Source: Clostridium sp. (lineage in GTDB: Bacteria > Bacillota > Clostridia > Lachnospirales > Lachnospiraceae). From it: DNA of 40,798 nt. Under the pieces are notes generated by a model. It was not told the DNA's origin. It saw only the letters and a list, made by a program, of their open reading frames with translations, and did no database searches. The stretch is taken from NCBI GenBank assembly GCA_023664775.1, contig JAMPEW010000028.1, positions 1 to 40,798 on the forward strand, read 5' to 3'. The position numbers were made by a program, and so were the translations under genes. Of the stretch, positions 27,476 to 34,531 are shown piece by piece. Position 1 is the first letter of the stretch; each line of letters begins with the position of its first letter.

Positions 27476-27487
27476 AAATAACAAGAT

Positions 27488-27638
27488 TAGGTAATTGCGA
27501 AACTATGTGTTTTATATGATACGTTGTAGAAAATATACAAATTCAACTCAGGGCACGCTTGCGCTTAACGCCCTGTCTATGAACTTGTATATTTTCTCCA
27601 ACTTACGTTATTATAAAGCAGAGTTTCACAATTGCCTA
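27488..27638. mobile_element. MITE-like non-autonomous element with 11-bp target duplication
   Basis: The 151-bp element begins TAGGTAATTGCGAAACT and ends with the near-complement AGTTTCACAATTGCCTA. Most of its length is an imperfect palindrome, with inner arms GAAAATATACAA and TTGTATATTTTC. The core is GGGCACGCTTGCGCTTAACG followed by CCCT. It is flanked by the exact direct repeat AATAACAAGAT at 27477-27487 and 27639-27649. No transposase is encoded, so mobilisation must be in trans. It separates queA from the next gene, whose RBS lies just after the right duplication. Confidence 0.85.
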
Positions 27639-27670
27639 AATAACAAGATAAGAAAGAGGATGGCAGACAT

Positions 27671-29503
27671 ATGAAATCTATTAAAAGAAGCTTAGGATTA
27701 TTTAGATATAATATGTCTGCCATTATTTTATTTCAGCTGGTATATAAGATAATGGCGCTTGCCCTTTTTGTACCGCTTTTTTATACGCTTCTTAATTATT
27801 CGGTAACGCTTGCGGAAATTCCCTATCTTACATCAAATAATATGAATCAATATTTTACGTCGCCATCGACCTATGCGCTTCTTGTGATTGCCATACTTAT
27901 CTTTGCCATGTATTTTTTAATTGATATTTCTGCTATGATTTACGCTATGGAGGCATCACACAGGAAGGAGAAAACAAATCCTGTGGAGCTTTTGTTAAAG
28001 GGTGTTTTTAATGCAATCAGAATCATCAATCCTAAAAATATGGGAATCGCAGTTTATGTGCTGCTTGTCCTTCCGTTTACCTATACGGTTACAATTTCAG
28101 GCTCTCTTGCGGGCTTTAAGCTGCCTGAGGTTTTTTTAAAGTATATCCGGCAAAACAAATATGTTTTTTTCGGTATTATGGCAGTGTATATACTAGTATG
28201 CTTTATAGAGGTGTTCGTTATCTTTACCATTAATTACTATTCCCTATACAAGCTTAGCTATAGGGAATCGGTTATTATGGGAAAAAAGCTGATAAAGCAT
28301 CATCGGGGTAAGGTTTTGTTCGGAATTATCATGTGGAACCTTGTGATAACGCTGTGCCTGTTCCTGCTTGAGGGTGTTTTGGCATCTGCATTTGTGGGAC
28401 TTTTTAAGACCGTGCTTCCCATCAAAAAGGCATATTTCTTTATGAGAAATGTTGTTCAGATTGGCTTTATGATTTTGTATATTATATTTTCCCTTATTTC
28501 GACGCCTCTTATTTATTCCTATATATGCAGCACATTTTATGAGCTTGAAGGGGATAATGACTATGCAGAGTATGAAAAGATACAAAAGAAAAGGGAAAGC
28601 ACCCATTTGGATTTGGAGAAAAAAAGAAAGCGGGATAAGATTACAATGGTTTCCATGATAAGTGTTGGTCTTATTCTAAATGGATTTTATATTTATTTAA
28701 GCATAAATAATAAGGTCAGCTTAAATATTGCATATCCTCAAAATGCAAGCGTTACGGCGCACAGGGGAGATTCGGCGCACGCACCTGAAAATACAATGGA
28801 GGCGATAATGCTTGCCGTTGAAAACCATGCGGATATAGTGGAGATAGACGTAAGGCAGACGATGGATGGGGAATTTATTATCATGCATGACGAAAGCCTT
28901 GAGAGAACGACAGGGGTAGACAGAATTGTAGGAGATGTGAAAATTGGATTCGTGAAGCATTTAGACGCAGGCATATGGTTTTCTGAGGAATACAAAAATA
29001 CAAGAATACCGACGCTTGAGGAGGTGCTTGCCTACGGAAAGGAGAATCACGTTTTTCTAAATATTGAATTAAAGCCTGCGGACACGGATGAAAATTATGA
29101 GGAGGGCGTGCTTGCGCTGATAGAAAAATACGAATATTTTGATGACTGTATGCTTGCCTCTACCGATTATGAGCTTTTGAAACGAATGAAGCAGCTAAAC
29201 GGGGACATTCAGACCCTTTACATTTTAAAAATGGCATTTGGAGATTTCGGAGATATGGAATATATTGATGCTTTCAGTGTGAGGCACAATTTTATAAGCA
29301 AGGAAATGGTAAATAATATCCATAAGAACGGAAAACGTATTTATGCGTGGACGATTAATACGGAAGAAAGCATAAAGAAGGTTCTGCTTATGAATGTGGA
29401 CGGTGTGATTTCTGATGATCCCTATGAGGCAAAGGAAATTATCTACAATGCAAATAACAGCCTTGTAACCGACTGGTTTGAAAGACTTGTCAAAGAATAT
29501 TAG
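27671..29503 (+). CDS. Glycerophosphodiester phosphodiesterase with N-terminal membrane domain
   Basis: The 610-aa protein has an N-terminal membrane domain (about residues 20-335) with six to eight hydrophobic segments. A GDPD catalytic domain follows (360-600). The domain begins TAHRGDSAHAPENTMEA with the catalytic-type H364 and R365, then DIVEIDVRQTMDGE with metal-binding Glu and Asp, MHDESLERTTG, and LNIELKP. The C-terminal KRIYAWTIN is also typical. Such enzymes hydrolyse glycerophosphodiesters to glycerol-3-phosphate and an alcohol, and membrane-fused forms may act on lipids or lipoteichoic acid. AGAGG lies 9-10 bases before ATG 27671. No cysteine or secretion signal suggests another location. 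Confidence 0.92.
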   Translation: MKSIKRSLGLFRYNMSAIILFQLVYKIMALALFVPLFYTLLNYSVTLAEIPYLTSNNMNQYFTSPSTYALLVIAILIFAMYFLIDISAMIYAMEASHRKEKTNPVELLLKGVFNAIRIINPKNMGIAVYVLLVLPFTYTVTISGSLAGFKLPEVFLKYIRQNKYVFFGIMAVYILVCFIEVFVIFTINYYSLYKLSYRESVIMGKKLIKHHRGKVLFGIIMWNLVITLCLFLLEGVLASAFVGLFKTVLPIKKAYFFMRNVVQIGFMILYIIFSLISTPLIYSYICSTFYELEGDNDYAEYEKIQKKRESTHLDLEKKRKRDKITMVSMISVGLILNGFYIYLSINNKVSLNIAYPQNASVTAHRGDSAHAPENTMEAIMLAVENHADIVEIDVRQTMDGEFIIMHDESLERTTGVDRIVGDVKIGFVKHLDAGIWFSEEYKNTRIPTLEEVLAYGKENHVFLNIELKPADTDENYEEGVLALIEKYEYFDDCMLASTDYELLKRMKQLNGDIQTLYILKMAFGDFGDMEYIDAFSVRHNFISKEMVNNIHKNGKRIYAWTINTEESIKKVLLMNVDGVISDDPYEAKEIIYNANNSLVTDWFERLVKEY

Positions 29504-29510
29504 CAAATTC

Positions 29511-30221
29511 TTATTGATTGCGTATGCACAGCTTTATGAAATTATATATATTTTCCGTTGTTTCATTGTCATAGTGAAGACCATCAAAGGTGTTATAGCC
29601 GTTTGACATAAGATATGTATTTGTGTCTATTATTTTTACCTCTGTGTCGTTTAACCCCTCAATCATGGAGGTGTTGAAGCGGTCTATCATTGCATTTGTC
29701 AGTGAATATCCGTTTGCGGAGCATGCAGCGTCGCTTACGGGATTTACAAGCATATAGTATACCTCTGCGTCTGTTCTTTGGCATAAATCCATAATGGTGT
29801 CAATATAACCTGCGTTACCGGCGCTTGCGTCATTTACGCCTAAGCCGATGATGATTCGTGTGTTGTCATCTGACGCCTCAACAATTTTATCCATGCGGTT
29901 TTTCAGAAAATAAAGTCCCACGCCATTCTCACAGAAAAAAACATCGTAAGCCTCTGCACACTCTGACATTGCAACATATCTTGAATCGCCTACGAATATG
30001 TATTTGTGGGTGTCAGGCACATCTGCCGTTGAGGTGTCTGTAACAGCGTCGTGGTTTTCCTCATAAAGGATATTGCTTTTTGGGGCATCTGTTGCCGTAG
30101 CTGTACCTGTATTTTTTTCTTCCATGTTTTTATTGTATTGTTTCCACAACATAAGCTCCATACTTCCTAAAAATATAAATATAATCAGTGCAATTATCCA
30201 TACGGTATTACTTGTTTTCAT
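29511..30221 (-). CDS. Membrane-anchored SGNH/GDSL-type hydrolase
   Basis: The 236-aa protein has one N-terminal signal-anchor (residues 7-24) and a Thr/Asp-rich linker, then an extracytoplasmic SGNH-like domain. Block I is FVGDSRYVAM with S80, block III is GLGVND with N130, and block V is DGLHYD with D213 and H216. All four catalytic-type residues are present. The family includes acyl-esterases acting on glycans and cell wall. The substrate is unknown. AAGGAG lies 7 bases before the ATG on the minus strand. It is convergent with the phosphodiesterase gene, with 7 bases between the stops. Confidence 0.82.
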   Translation of the reverse strand: MKTSNTVWIIALIIFIFLGSMELMLWKQYNKNMEEKNTGTATATDAPKSNILYEENHDAVTDTSTADVPDTHKYIFVGDSRYVAMSECAEAYDVFFCENGVGLYFLKNRMDKIVEASDDNTRIIIGLGVNDASAGNAGYIDTIMDLCQRTDAEVYYMLVNPVSDAACSANGYSLTNAMIDRFNTSMIEGLNDTEVKIIDTNTYLMSNGYNTFDGLHYDNETTENIYNFIKLCIRNQ

Positions 30222-30344
30222 AAAAGGCTCCTTAAAAAGAGAAAAACTCCATTCGTATATTGATTATTTCAACATATCACAATATATCACATTATAAAAA
30301 TTCATTCAATCCTTTGTTGGTGTAAATTATAGTACATCCAATGA

Positions 30345-30440
30345 TGGAAATTTAACCGGTAATGTGGTAAAATGTGCACGGCACATTTTACTTTGCGAAA
30401 ATACATCGCAAATAGCGCATCGTCAATCTTTGATTGACGA
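30345..30440 (+). repeat. Promoter-bearing three-hairpin repeat, copy 1
   Basis: A promoter-like TGGAAA (30345-30350), 17-base spacer and TAAAAT (30368-30373) lead into three consecutive hairpins. The first is TAAAATGTGC with GCACATTTTA (30368-30390). The second is TTTGCGA with TCGCAAA (30392-30412). The third is TCGTCAATC with GATTGACGA (30420-30440). The first two recur at 40747-40794 with changed but still paired arms. The whole 30222-30639 gap contains only this element, a terminator and a short ORF. Confidence 0.7.
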
Positions 30441-30477
30441 TATGGTAGAATGTGCACGAAAGCAATGAGCAGTGCCA

Positions 30478-30519
30478 GTCTGGAAGCTGAAAAAGCGGCT
30501 GCTTGCAGACCGTTTTTTT
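30478..30519 (+). terminator. Terminator-like hairpin in the aroA leader
   Basis: GTCTG (30478-30482) pairs with CAGAC (30506-30510), extended by AAGC with GCTT inside. Seven Ts follow at 30513-30519. The 3' arm with CG-T can instead pair with ACGGACTG at about 30525-30532, so an attenuation switch is possible. Confidence 0.6.
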
Positions 30520-30541
30520 AGATTACGGACTGATAGGGCGA

Positions 30542-30637
30542 ATGCCCGTGAATGAGGAAAACCAAGGGCTTTCCGAATGTGCGCTGCGACAAAATGAGCG
30601 AACGGTGACATGGCAGATTACGAAAGGAGACTACTGA
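30542..30637 (+). CDS. Possible 31-codon leader ORF upstream of aroA
   Basis: ATG 30542 opens a frame that ends with TGA at 30635-30637, two bases before the preferred aroA start. The peptide begins MPVNEENQGLSECALRQNER. No good RBS is visible. It could couple translation to aroA or be chance. Confidence 0.25.
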   Translation: MPVNEENQGLSECALRQNERTVTWQITKGDY

Positions 30638-30639
30638 AA

Positions 30640-31920
30640 TTGAAATTCAAAAGAGCAGGAGGCTTGTCCGGTGAAATTACTGTGCCGGGAGACAAGTCCA
30701 TTTCACATAGAAGTATCATGCTGGGCGCACTTGCAAAGGGAAATACGGAGGTTACGGGCTTTTTGCAGGGGGCGGACTGCCTTTCTACAATAGACTGTTT
30801 CAGGAAAATGGGCGTTGAAATTACAAATAATAATGATGGGACTGTTGTAATAACAGGCAGGGGGCTGAGAGGTCTTTTGCCGCCTGACGATACTCTTGAC
30901 GTTGGAAACAGCGGGACGACAACGAGGCTTATGTCGGGAATTTTGGCGGCACAAAGCTTTTCGTCAAGAGTAAACGGCGATGCCTCCATACAGAAAAGAC
31001 CGATGAAGCGCATTATAACCCCGCTTTTACAGATGGGGGCAGACATAAAAAGTGAAAATGGAAATGACTGTGCACCGCTTGTTATAAATGGCAGACAGCT
31101 CAAAGGAATATGCTATGCCTCGCCTGTTGCGTCTGCGCAGGTTAAATCGGCAATCTTATTTGCGGGACTTTATGCAGAGGGCGAAACAACGGTCACAGAG
31201 CCAGCCTTAAGCAGAAACCATACAGAGCTTATGCTTGAGGAATTTGGTGTTGATATAAAAACGGAGGGGAAATCCGTAACTGTTGCACCTGCAAGGGAGC
31301 TTTTTGCAAGAAAGATAACGGTGCCCGGCGATATATCCTCCGCCGCGTATTTTATGGTGGCGGCAGCCATTACGCCTAATTCCTGCGTTACCGTAAAAAA
31401 TGTTGGTATCAATCCGACAAGAGATGGAATGATACGGGTTATGAAAATGATGGGAGCAGATATCGCAGTTGAAAAAACATCGGCAGATATAGGCGAGCCG
31501 ACAGCAGATATTACGGTTAAAACCTCGGAGCTTAAGGGCTGCGTCATTGGGGGAGATATCATTCCGACATTGATTGATGAGATACCTGCAATTGCCATTC
31601 TTGCCTGCTTTGCGGAAGGAAAAACAATCATAAAGGATGCAGGGGAGCTTAAGGTTAAGGAATCAAACCGCATAGACGTCATGGTGTCAAACCTTTCGGC
31701 AATGGGAGCCGACATAGAGGCAACAGAGGATGGAATGATAATCAAGGGTGGAAAAGCACTCCATGGCGCTAACGTGGACAGCAGGCTTGACCACCGTATC
31801 GCCATGAGCTTTGCCGTAGCGGCATTAAATGCGGAGGGAGAAACAGGCATACTGGGAAGTGAATGTGTAGACATATCATATCCGGGATTTTATGCTGATT
31901 TAAAAAAGCTGATAAAATAA
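30640..31920 (+). CDS. aroA: 3-phosphoshikimate 1-carboxyvinyltransferase (EPSP synthase)
   Basis: AroA makes 5-enolpyruvylshikimate-3-phosphate in the shikimate pathway. The protein of about 426 aa shows PGDKSISHRSIMLGALA, LDVGNSGTTTRLMSG, ASAQVKSAILFAGL, SRNHTELMLEEFG, and the C-terminal KESNRIDVM and DHRIAMSFAVAAL. The start is uncertain. TTG 30640 gives the usual family N-terminus MKFKRAGGLSGEI with AGGAG 10 bases upstream. ATG 30610 would add 10 residues but has a poor RBS. A structured leader with a terminator precedes the gene, and a strong terminator follows. Confidence 0.95.
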   Translation: MKFKRAGGLSGEITVPGDKSISHRSIMLGALAKGNTEVTGFLQGADCLSTIDCFRKMGVEITNNNDGTVVITGRGLRGLLPPDDTLDVGNSGTTTRLMSGILAAQSFSSRVNGDASIQKRPMKRIITPLLQMGADIKSENGNDCAPLVINGRQLKGICYASPVASAQVKSAILFAGLYAEGETTVTEPALSRNHTELMLEEFGVDIKTEGKSVTVAPARELFARKITVPGDISSAAYFMVAAAITPNSCVTVKNVGINPTRDGMIRVMKMMGADIAVEKTSADIGEPTADITVKTSELKGCVIGGDIIPTLIDEIPAIAILACFAEGKTIIKDAGELKVKESNRIDVMVSNLSAMGADIEATEDGMIIKGGKALHGANVDSRLDHRIAMSFAVAALNAEGETGILGSECVDISYPGFYADLKKLIK

Positions 31921-31936
31921 ATGAAGTAAAAAAGAA

Positions 31937-32006
31937 GGACCGTCACAGTATGGCTGTGTAATTTTATGTGTGCCTGAAAGCCATGCTGCGACAGCCCTTT
32001 TGTTTT
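31937..32006 (+). terminator. Rho-independent terminator after aroA
   Basis: An imperfect stem of 18-19 bp pairs 31937-31955 with 31979-31996 around a 23-base loop. It is followed by a T-rich run (CTTTTGTTTT). The GACAGCC end resembles the terminator at 33306. Confidence 0.8.
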
Positions 32007-32113
32007 ATAAAAAAATTCTCTGAATTTTATAAGGCAGGATTAATCATTCTGCCCCAATTTGCCCCAAGTGCCATTAAAGGTATGGCAGCATAAGGGGTTT
32101 CAAAGGCACTTTG
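32005..32113. repeat. Multi-hairpin intergenic repeat, copy A
   Basis: TTATAAAA...TTC pairs with GAATTTTATAA (32005-32032), GGCAG with CTGCC (32033-32053), and CAAAG with CTTTG (32101-32113). The order and the unpaired pieces TTCTC-GAATTT, GGCAGGATTA and CTTTGTTCT recur at 33345-33430. The middle parts differ. Confidence 0.55.
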
Positions 32114-32119
32114 TTCTTC

Positions 32120-32737
32120 CTACAAGGTCTGCTTGTACATATTTTTATCAAACTCTGCATTAAAGTAATAAAAATTTTTGCTGTCCATCTTTTCCTTGGT
32201 CATTTCAAGTGCTTCGCCGAACCTTTGAAAATGGACAATCTCCCTTGCACGCAGGAATTTAAGCGGTGCCCTTACGTCAGGGTCATCAATCACACGAAGC
32301 AGATTTTCATATACGGTACGTGCTTTTTGCTCTGCGGCAAGATCCTCAAAAAGGTCTGCCATTGCATCACCCTTTGACTGAAATTCAAGTGCCGTAAAAG
32401 GAACACCAGCCGCCGCCTGCGGCCAAAGCCCTGTGGTATGGTCAATATAGTAAGCGTCAAAGCCAGCAGTTTTTGCCTGTTCAGGCGTAAGATTTTTTGT
32501 AAGCTGATAAACCATTGCACAGATAATTTCCATATGGTTTATTTCCTCGGTGCCTATATCCGTAAGCAGACCGCCTACCTTCTTGACAGGCATGGAATAA
32601 CGCTGTGCCAGATAACGCATGGATGCTGACAATTCGCCGTCAGGTCCACCGTATTGGCTTATAATAAGCTGTGCCGTTTTCGGGCATGTGTTTTTTATTT
32701 TAACAGGAAATTGTAATCTTTTTTCGTAGCTCCACAT
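32120..32737 (-). CDS. cotJC: Spore coat protein CotJC (manganese catalase family)
   Basis: The 205-aa protein is a CotJC/Mn-catalase homologue of the spore coat. Candidate dimanganese ligands are all present: E35 (GPDGELSASM), E65 and H68 (TEEINHME), E136 (LAAEQKAR) and H169 (REIVHFQRFG). MWSYEKRLQFPVKIK and the GGPDGE motif are typical. Its start codon overlaps by one base the stop of the upstream cotJA-cotJB gene, so the two are translationally coupled. Expression in the mother cell is expected for the family. I could not define a sigma-E site with confidence. Confidence 0.95.
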   Translation of the reverse strand: MWSYEKRLQFPVKIKNTCPKTAQLIISQYGGPDGELSASMRYLAQRYSMPVKKVGGLLTDIGTEEINHMEIICAMVYQLTKNLTPEQAKTAGFDAYYIDHTTGLWPQAAAGVPFTALEFQSKGDAMADLFEDLAAEQKARTVYENLLRVIDDPDVRAPLKFLRAREIVHFQRFGEALEMTKEKMDSKNFYYFNAEFDKNMYKQTL

Positions 32738-33201
32738 TATATTTTACCTCCTTCCCAAGGCATAGGACCTTCGCCCCAGTCATAGCAGCAACTGTCGGGG
32801 TTGCCTGTAATCATGGAAATCTGTGTCAATGGATAAAATTTACCTGCATACGCTGCAAGTAAATCAAGGCGTTTATTTAAAAGCTCCTTAAAAAGTGTAA
32901 GACCCTCCTTGCAGTCAGGATGTGTATCCAAATAAAGCGTAAGGTCATTTATGGCAAAGCTTATTGTTGAAAGCTCGGTCATTTTTGCTTCTCTGTCCGC
33001 CTCTGCGGGAGTGCCTGAAAGAGAGGCAGCTTTTAAGTTGCTTTCGCCCTTGTCAGCCTTGAAAAACGGCATGTTTAGGCAAGGGAAAATGGTACCCTCC
33101 ATAAGTGCTGTTTCAAAATCATAAGGCTCACACCAATCCTGCATTGGAACAGATGCCATTGCAAGGCTTTCAGGGCAGGAGCAGCATTTATCGTTGTTCA
33201 T
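32737..33201 (-). CDS. Fused CotJA-CotJB spore coat protein
   Basis: The 154-aa protein joins two coat proteins that are usually separate. Residues about 16-50 match CotJA (VPMQDWCEPYDFETALMEGT, then IFPCLNMPFF). Residues about 74-153 match CotJB (TISFAINDLTLYLDTHPDC, FKELLNK, YPLTQ, and the C-terminal W-G-E and MPWEGG). About 20 Ala/Glu-rich residues link the parts. The N-terminus has CCSC, and CC occurs again near the end. AAAGGAG lies 6-7 bases before the ATG on the minus strand. The cotJC gene follows with a one-base overlap, matching the normal cotJABC order with A and B merged. Confidence 0.9.
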   Translation of the reverse strand: MNNDKCCSCPESLAMASVPMQDWCEPYDFETALMEGTIFPCLNMPFFKADKGESNLKAASLSGTPAEADREAKMTELSTISFAINDLTLYLDTHPDCKEGLTLFKELLNKRLDLLAAYAGKFYPLTQISMITGNPDSCCYDWGEGPMPWEGGKI

Positions 33202-33305
33202 AACGGTTCTCCTTTCGTTTTCATTTTAAACAATTAAAAATTGCCGTACATTTATTTTGCGTGGGAAGAAAAAAATATATGTGAGAAGTTATTGGCAAAA
33301 AAATG

Positions 33306-33324
33306 GGGCTGTCGCAGACAGCCT
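33306..33324. terminator. Bidirectional terminator beside the first 99-aa gene
   Basis: GGGCTGTC pairs with GACAGCCT around GCA. On the minus strand it is followed by ATTTTTTTGCC, and on the plus strand by CTCATTTTGTTTTT. It can terminate the minus-strand gene at 33454-33753. Confidence 0.7.
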
Positions 33325-33344
33325 CTCATTTTGTTTTTATTATA

Positions 33345-33430
33345 GATAAGAAAGTTCTCCGAATTTCTTATCAGGCAGGATTAAAAATCCTGCTAGGATG
33401 CGAACTACAGCATCAAAGACGCTTTGTTCT
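33345..33430. repeat. Multi-hairpin intergenic repeat, copy B
   Basis: Hairpins in order: GATAAGAAA with TTTCTTATC (33345-33372), GCAGGATT with AATCCTGC (33375-33393), GATGC with GCATC (33397-33414), and CAAAG with CTTTG (33414-33426). It is the counterpart of 32005-32113. It is absent from the second copy of the adjacent gene at 40.3 kb. Confidence 0.6.
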
Positions 33431-33433
33431 GGA

Positions 33434-33787
33434 TTTCAATTTAAGCTTTATAGCTACGCTTCGCCAGCTTCCGCCTCAGAAGCAGTCTCGCCCTCCTGCT
33501 CTAATGTAACATAATCCCTTTCGCCAGGCTCGGAGTCCTCAAAGAAGATTTCATCCTCGTCAACGATATCCTCCTCGTTTGTCTTTGGGAATTTTTCCTT
33601 GATTGCAGTTGTGACCTTCTTGAGCTTTTCATCCACGTTGTGTTCCTTATAAACCTTAGATTCCTTAATCTGATCCTTAAATGCGTAGCAGATTCCGCCT
33701 ACTGCTGCGGCAGCTACAGTAAATTTTACAAGTCCCTTTACTAATTTTCCCATGTCTAAATCTCCTTTTTCATATATATTTTACGCA
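33434..33787. repeat. 354-bp direct repeat, left copy
   Basis: This segment is identical by eye to 40316-40669, offset 6882 bases. It includes the whole 99-aa gene plus about 20 bases downstream and 34 bases upstream of it. Sequence similarity stops abruptly at both edges. Confidence 0.95.
33454..33753 (-). CDS. Hypothetical 99-aa protein with N-terminal hydrophobic segment and acidic tail (copy 1)
   Basis: The protein starts MGKLVKGLVKFTVAAAAVGG. It has one hydrophobic segment at residues 8-25, a Lys-rich middle (KESKVYKEHNVDEKLKKV), and a strongly acidic C-terminal half (residues 58-99). It looks like a small single-pass membrane protein with a cytoplasmic or periplasmic acidic domain. I do not recognise the family. 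AAAGGAG lies 8 bases before the ATG on the minus strand. A second gene encoding the identical protein is at 40336-40635. The two copies bracket a secretion/ABC-type cassette. A role in that cassette is possible but unproven. Confidence 0.8.
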   Translation of the reverse strand: MGKLVKGLVKFTVAAAAVGGICYAFKDQIKESKVYKEHNVDEKLKKVTTAIKEKFPKTNEEDIVDEDEIFFEDSEPGERDYVTLEQEGETASEAEAGEA

Positions 33788-33788
33788 G

Positions 33789-33881
33789 ATGGAACAGGAA
33801 TATAAATATTACAGTGGCTTAGCAGATCGTCTCAAGGAACAAAGCAATCTGCGAGGAGCATTTCTACCATTTCAACAATGA
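33789..33881 (+). pseudogene. Possible truncated gene fragment at the repeat edge
   Basis: A 30-codon frame begins one base after the end of the 354-bp repeat (MEQEYKYYSGLADRLKEQSN and ten more residues) and ends with TGA 33879-33881. There is no RBS. It overlaps the next micro-ORF by ATGA. It looks like the inside of a larger protein cut by the repeat junction. Confidence 0.3.
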
Positions 33882-33991
33882 GAATGGCAAGCTTTTTAAT
33901 TGCACTTATTCTTGTGTTAATTAGTGTTAGTGACAAACACGATATTGCAGCTGTTTTAGGCACTGTCATATTTTTTATGCCTTGTGCATAA
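33878..33991 (+). pseudogene. Micro-ORF or gene remnant with a hydrophobic segment
   Basis: A 37-aa frame starts MRMASFLIALILVLISVSDK and continues to a second hydrophobic stretch before TAA 33989-33991. It overlaps the preceding fragment in an ATGA arrangement. Read together, the two could be one frameshifted protein with a soluble part followed by two membrane segments. Identity is unknown. Confidence 0.3.
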
Positions 33992-34086
33992 AAAGTTGTA
34001 CTTCGTAATTTACATATAAAAGGTAAAATTTCTTAATTGATATGATTGATGTAATAGGGGAAATATATGGTAAAAATGTTCCGAAT

Positions 34087-34151
34087 TGGTACAATGCACT
34101 TAACACTGGTACAATGAGCTTAGTGACTATGTGGAAAATGTCTGGTATAAT
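34087..34151 (+). promoter_or_regulatory. Tandem operator-like repeats and extended -10 promoter
   Basis: TGGTACAATGCACTTA (34087-34102) and TGGTACAATGAGCTTA (34107-34122) are direct repeats 20 bases apart, two turns of helix. The -10 TATAAT (34146-34151) has a TGG extension but no good -35. This is the arrangement of a promoter activated by a dimeric response regulator. It lies about 380 bases upstream of the secreted-protein gene. Confidence 0.6.
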
Positions 34152-34295
34152 AAATTTGTAGGTTAATCTGACAGATGGCTGAATGTGAAGCTGTCGTGTA
34201 TGAAACGAGGATTGTTTGGTAGAATTAAATTGGAAAGGACGGTGAAATCATTACAAGGCTTCCCGGCATTTTGAAAGCAAATTTCATATGAGGAC

Positions 34296-34350
34296 CATAT
34301 ACTCGTGTATTTAGGTTTTTGCTTCAATCAAGCAAAATGACGAGTATATG
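34296..34350 (+). promoter_or_regulatory. Long hairpin in the leader of the secreted-protein gene
   Basis: CATATACTCGT (34296-34306) pairs with ACGAGTATATG (34340-34350). Inside, TTTTGCTT (34317-34324) pairs with AAGCAAAA (34330-34337). Only TATTTT follows, so it is a weak terminator or a regulatory leader structure. A second possible -10 (TGCTACAAT, 34419-34427) lies downstream. The remaining gap to 34531 is AT-rich with nothing else identified. Confidence 0.5.
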
Positions 34351-34531
34351 TATTTTGAATCCATGACAGATCCTTACAGTGAGAGAAGATTTATTTATAT
34401 ATTAAAAATAATAAAAAATGCTACAATATGTCGTTTCAGTTAAAGTAAATTGAAAAATAAATAGATTAAAATGAAACTGTAAAAATGCAACGGTTGACAA
34501 TTGACAAAGAAAATTTATGGAGGGCTTATTT

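Noticed and set aside
30465-30521. 18-aa plus-strand frame overlapping the leader terminator
   Set aside because: The stop codon and Phe codons come from the T tract of the terminator, and there is no RBS.
30423-30611. 62-codon minus-strand frame in the aroA leader
   Set aside because: It covers hairpins and a terminator, and its start codon lies next to the aroA RBS region. It is probably a shadow of the structured leader.
31170-31874. 234-codon minus-strand open frame opposite aroA
   Set aside because: It is fully antisense to aroA, with Ser/Ile-rich composition of a shadow frame and no RBS.
34174-34221. 15-aa frame after the operator-like repeats
   Set aside because: Very short, no RBS, no notable composition.
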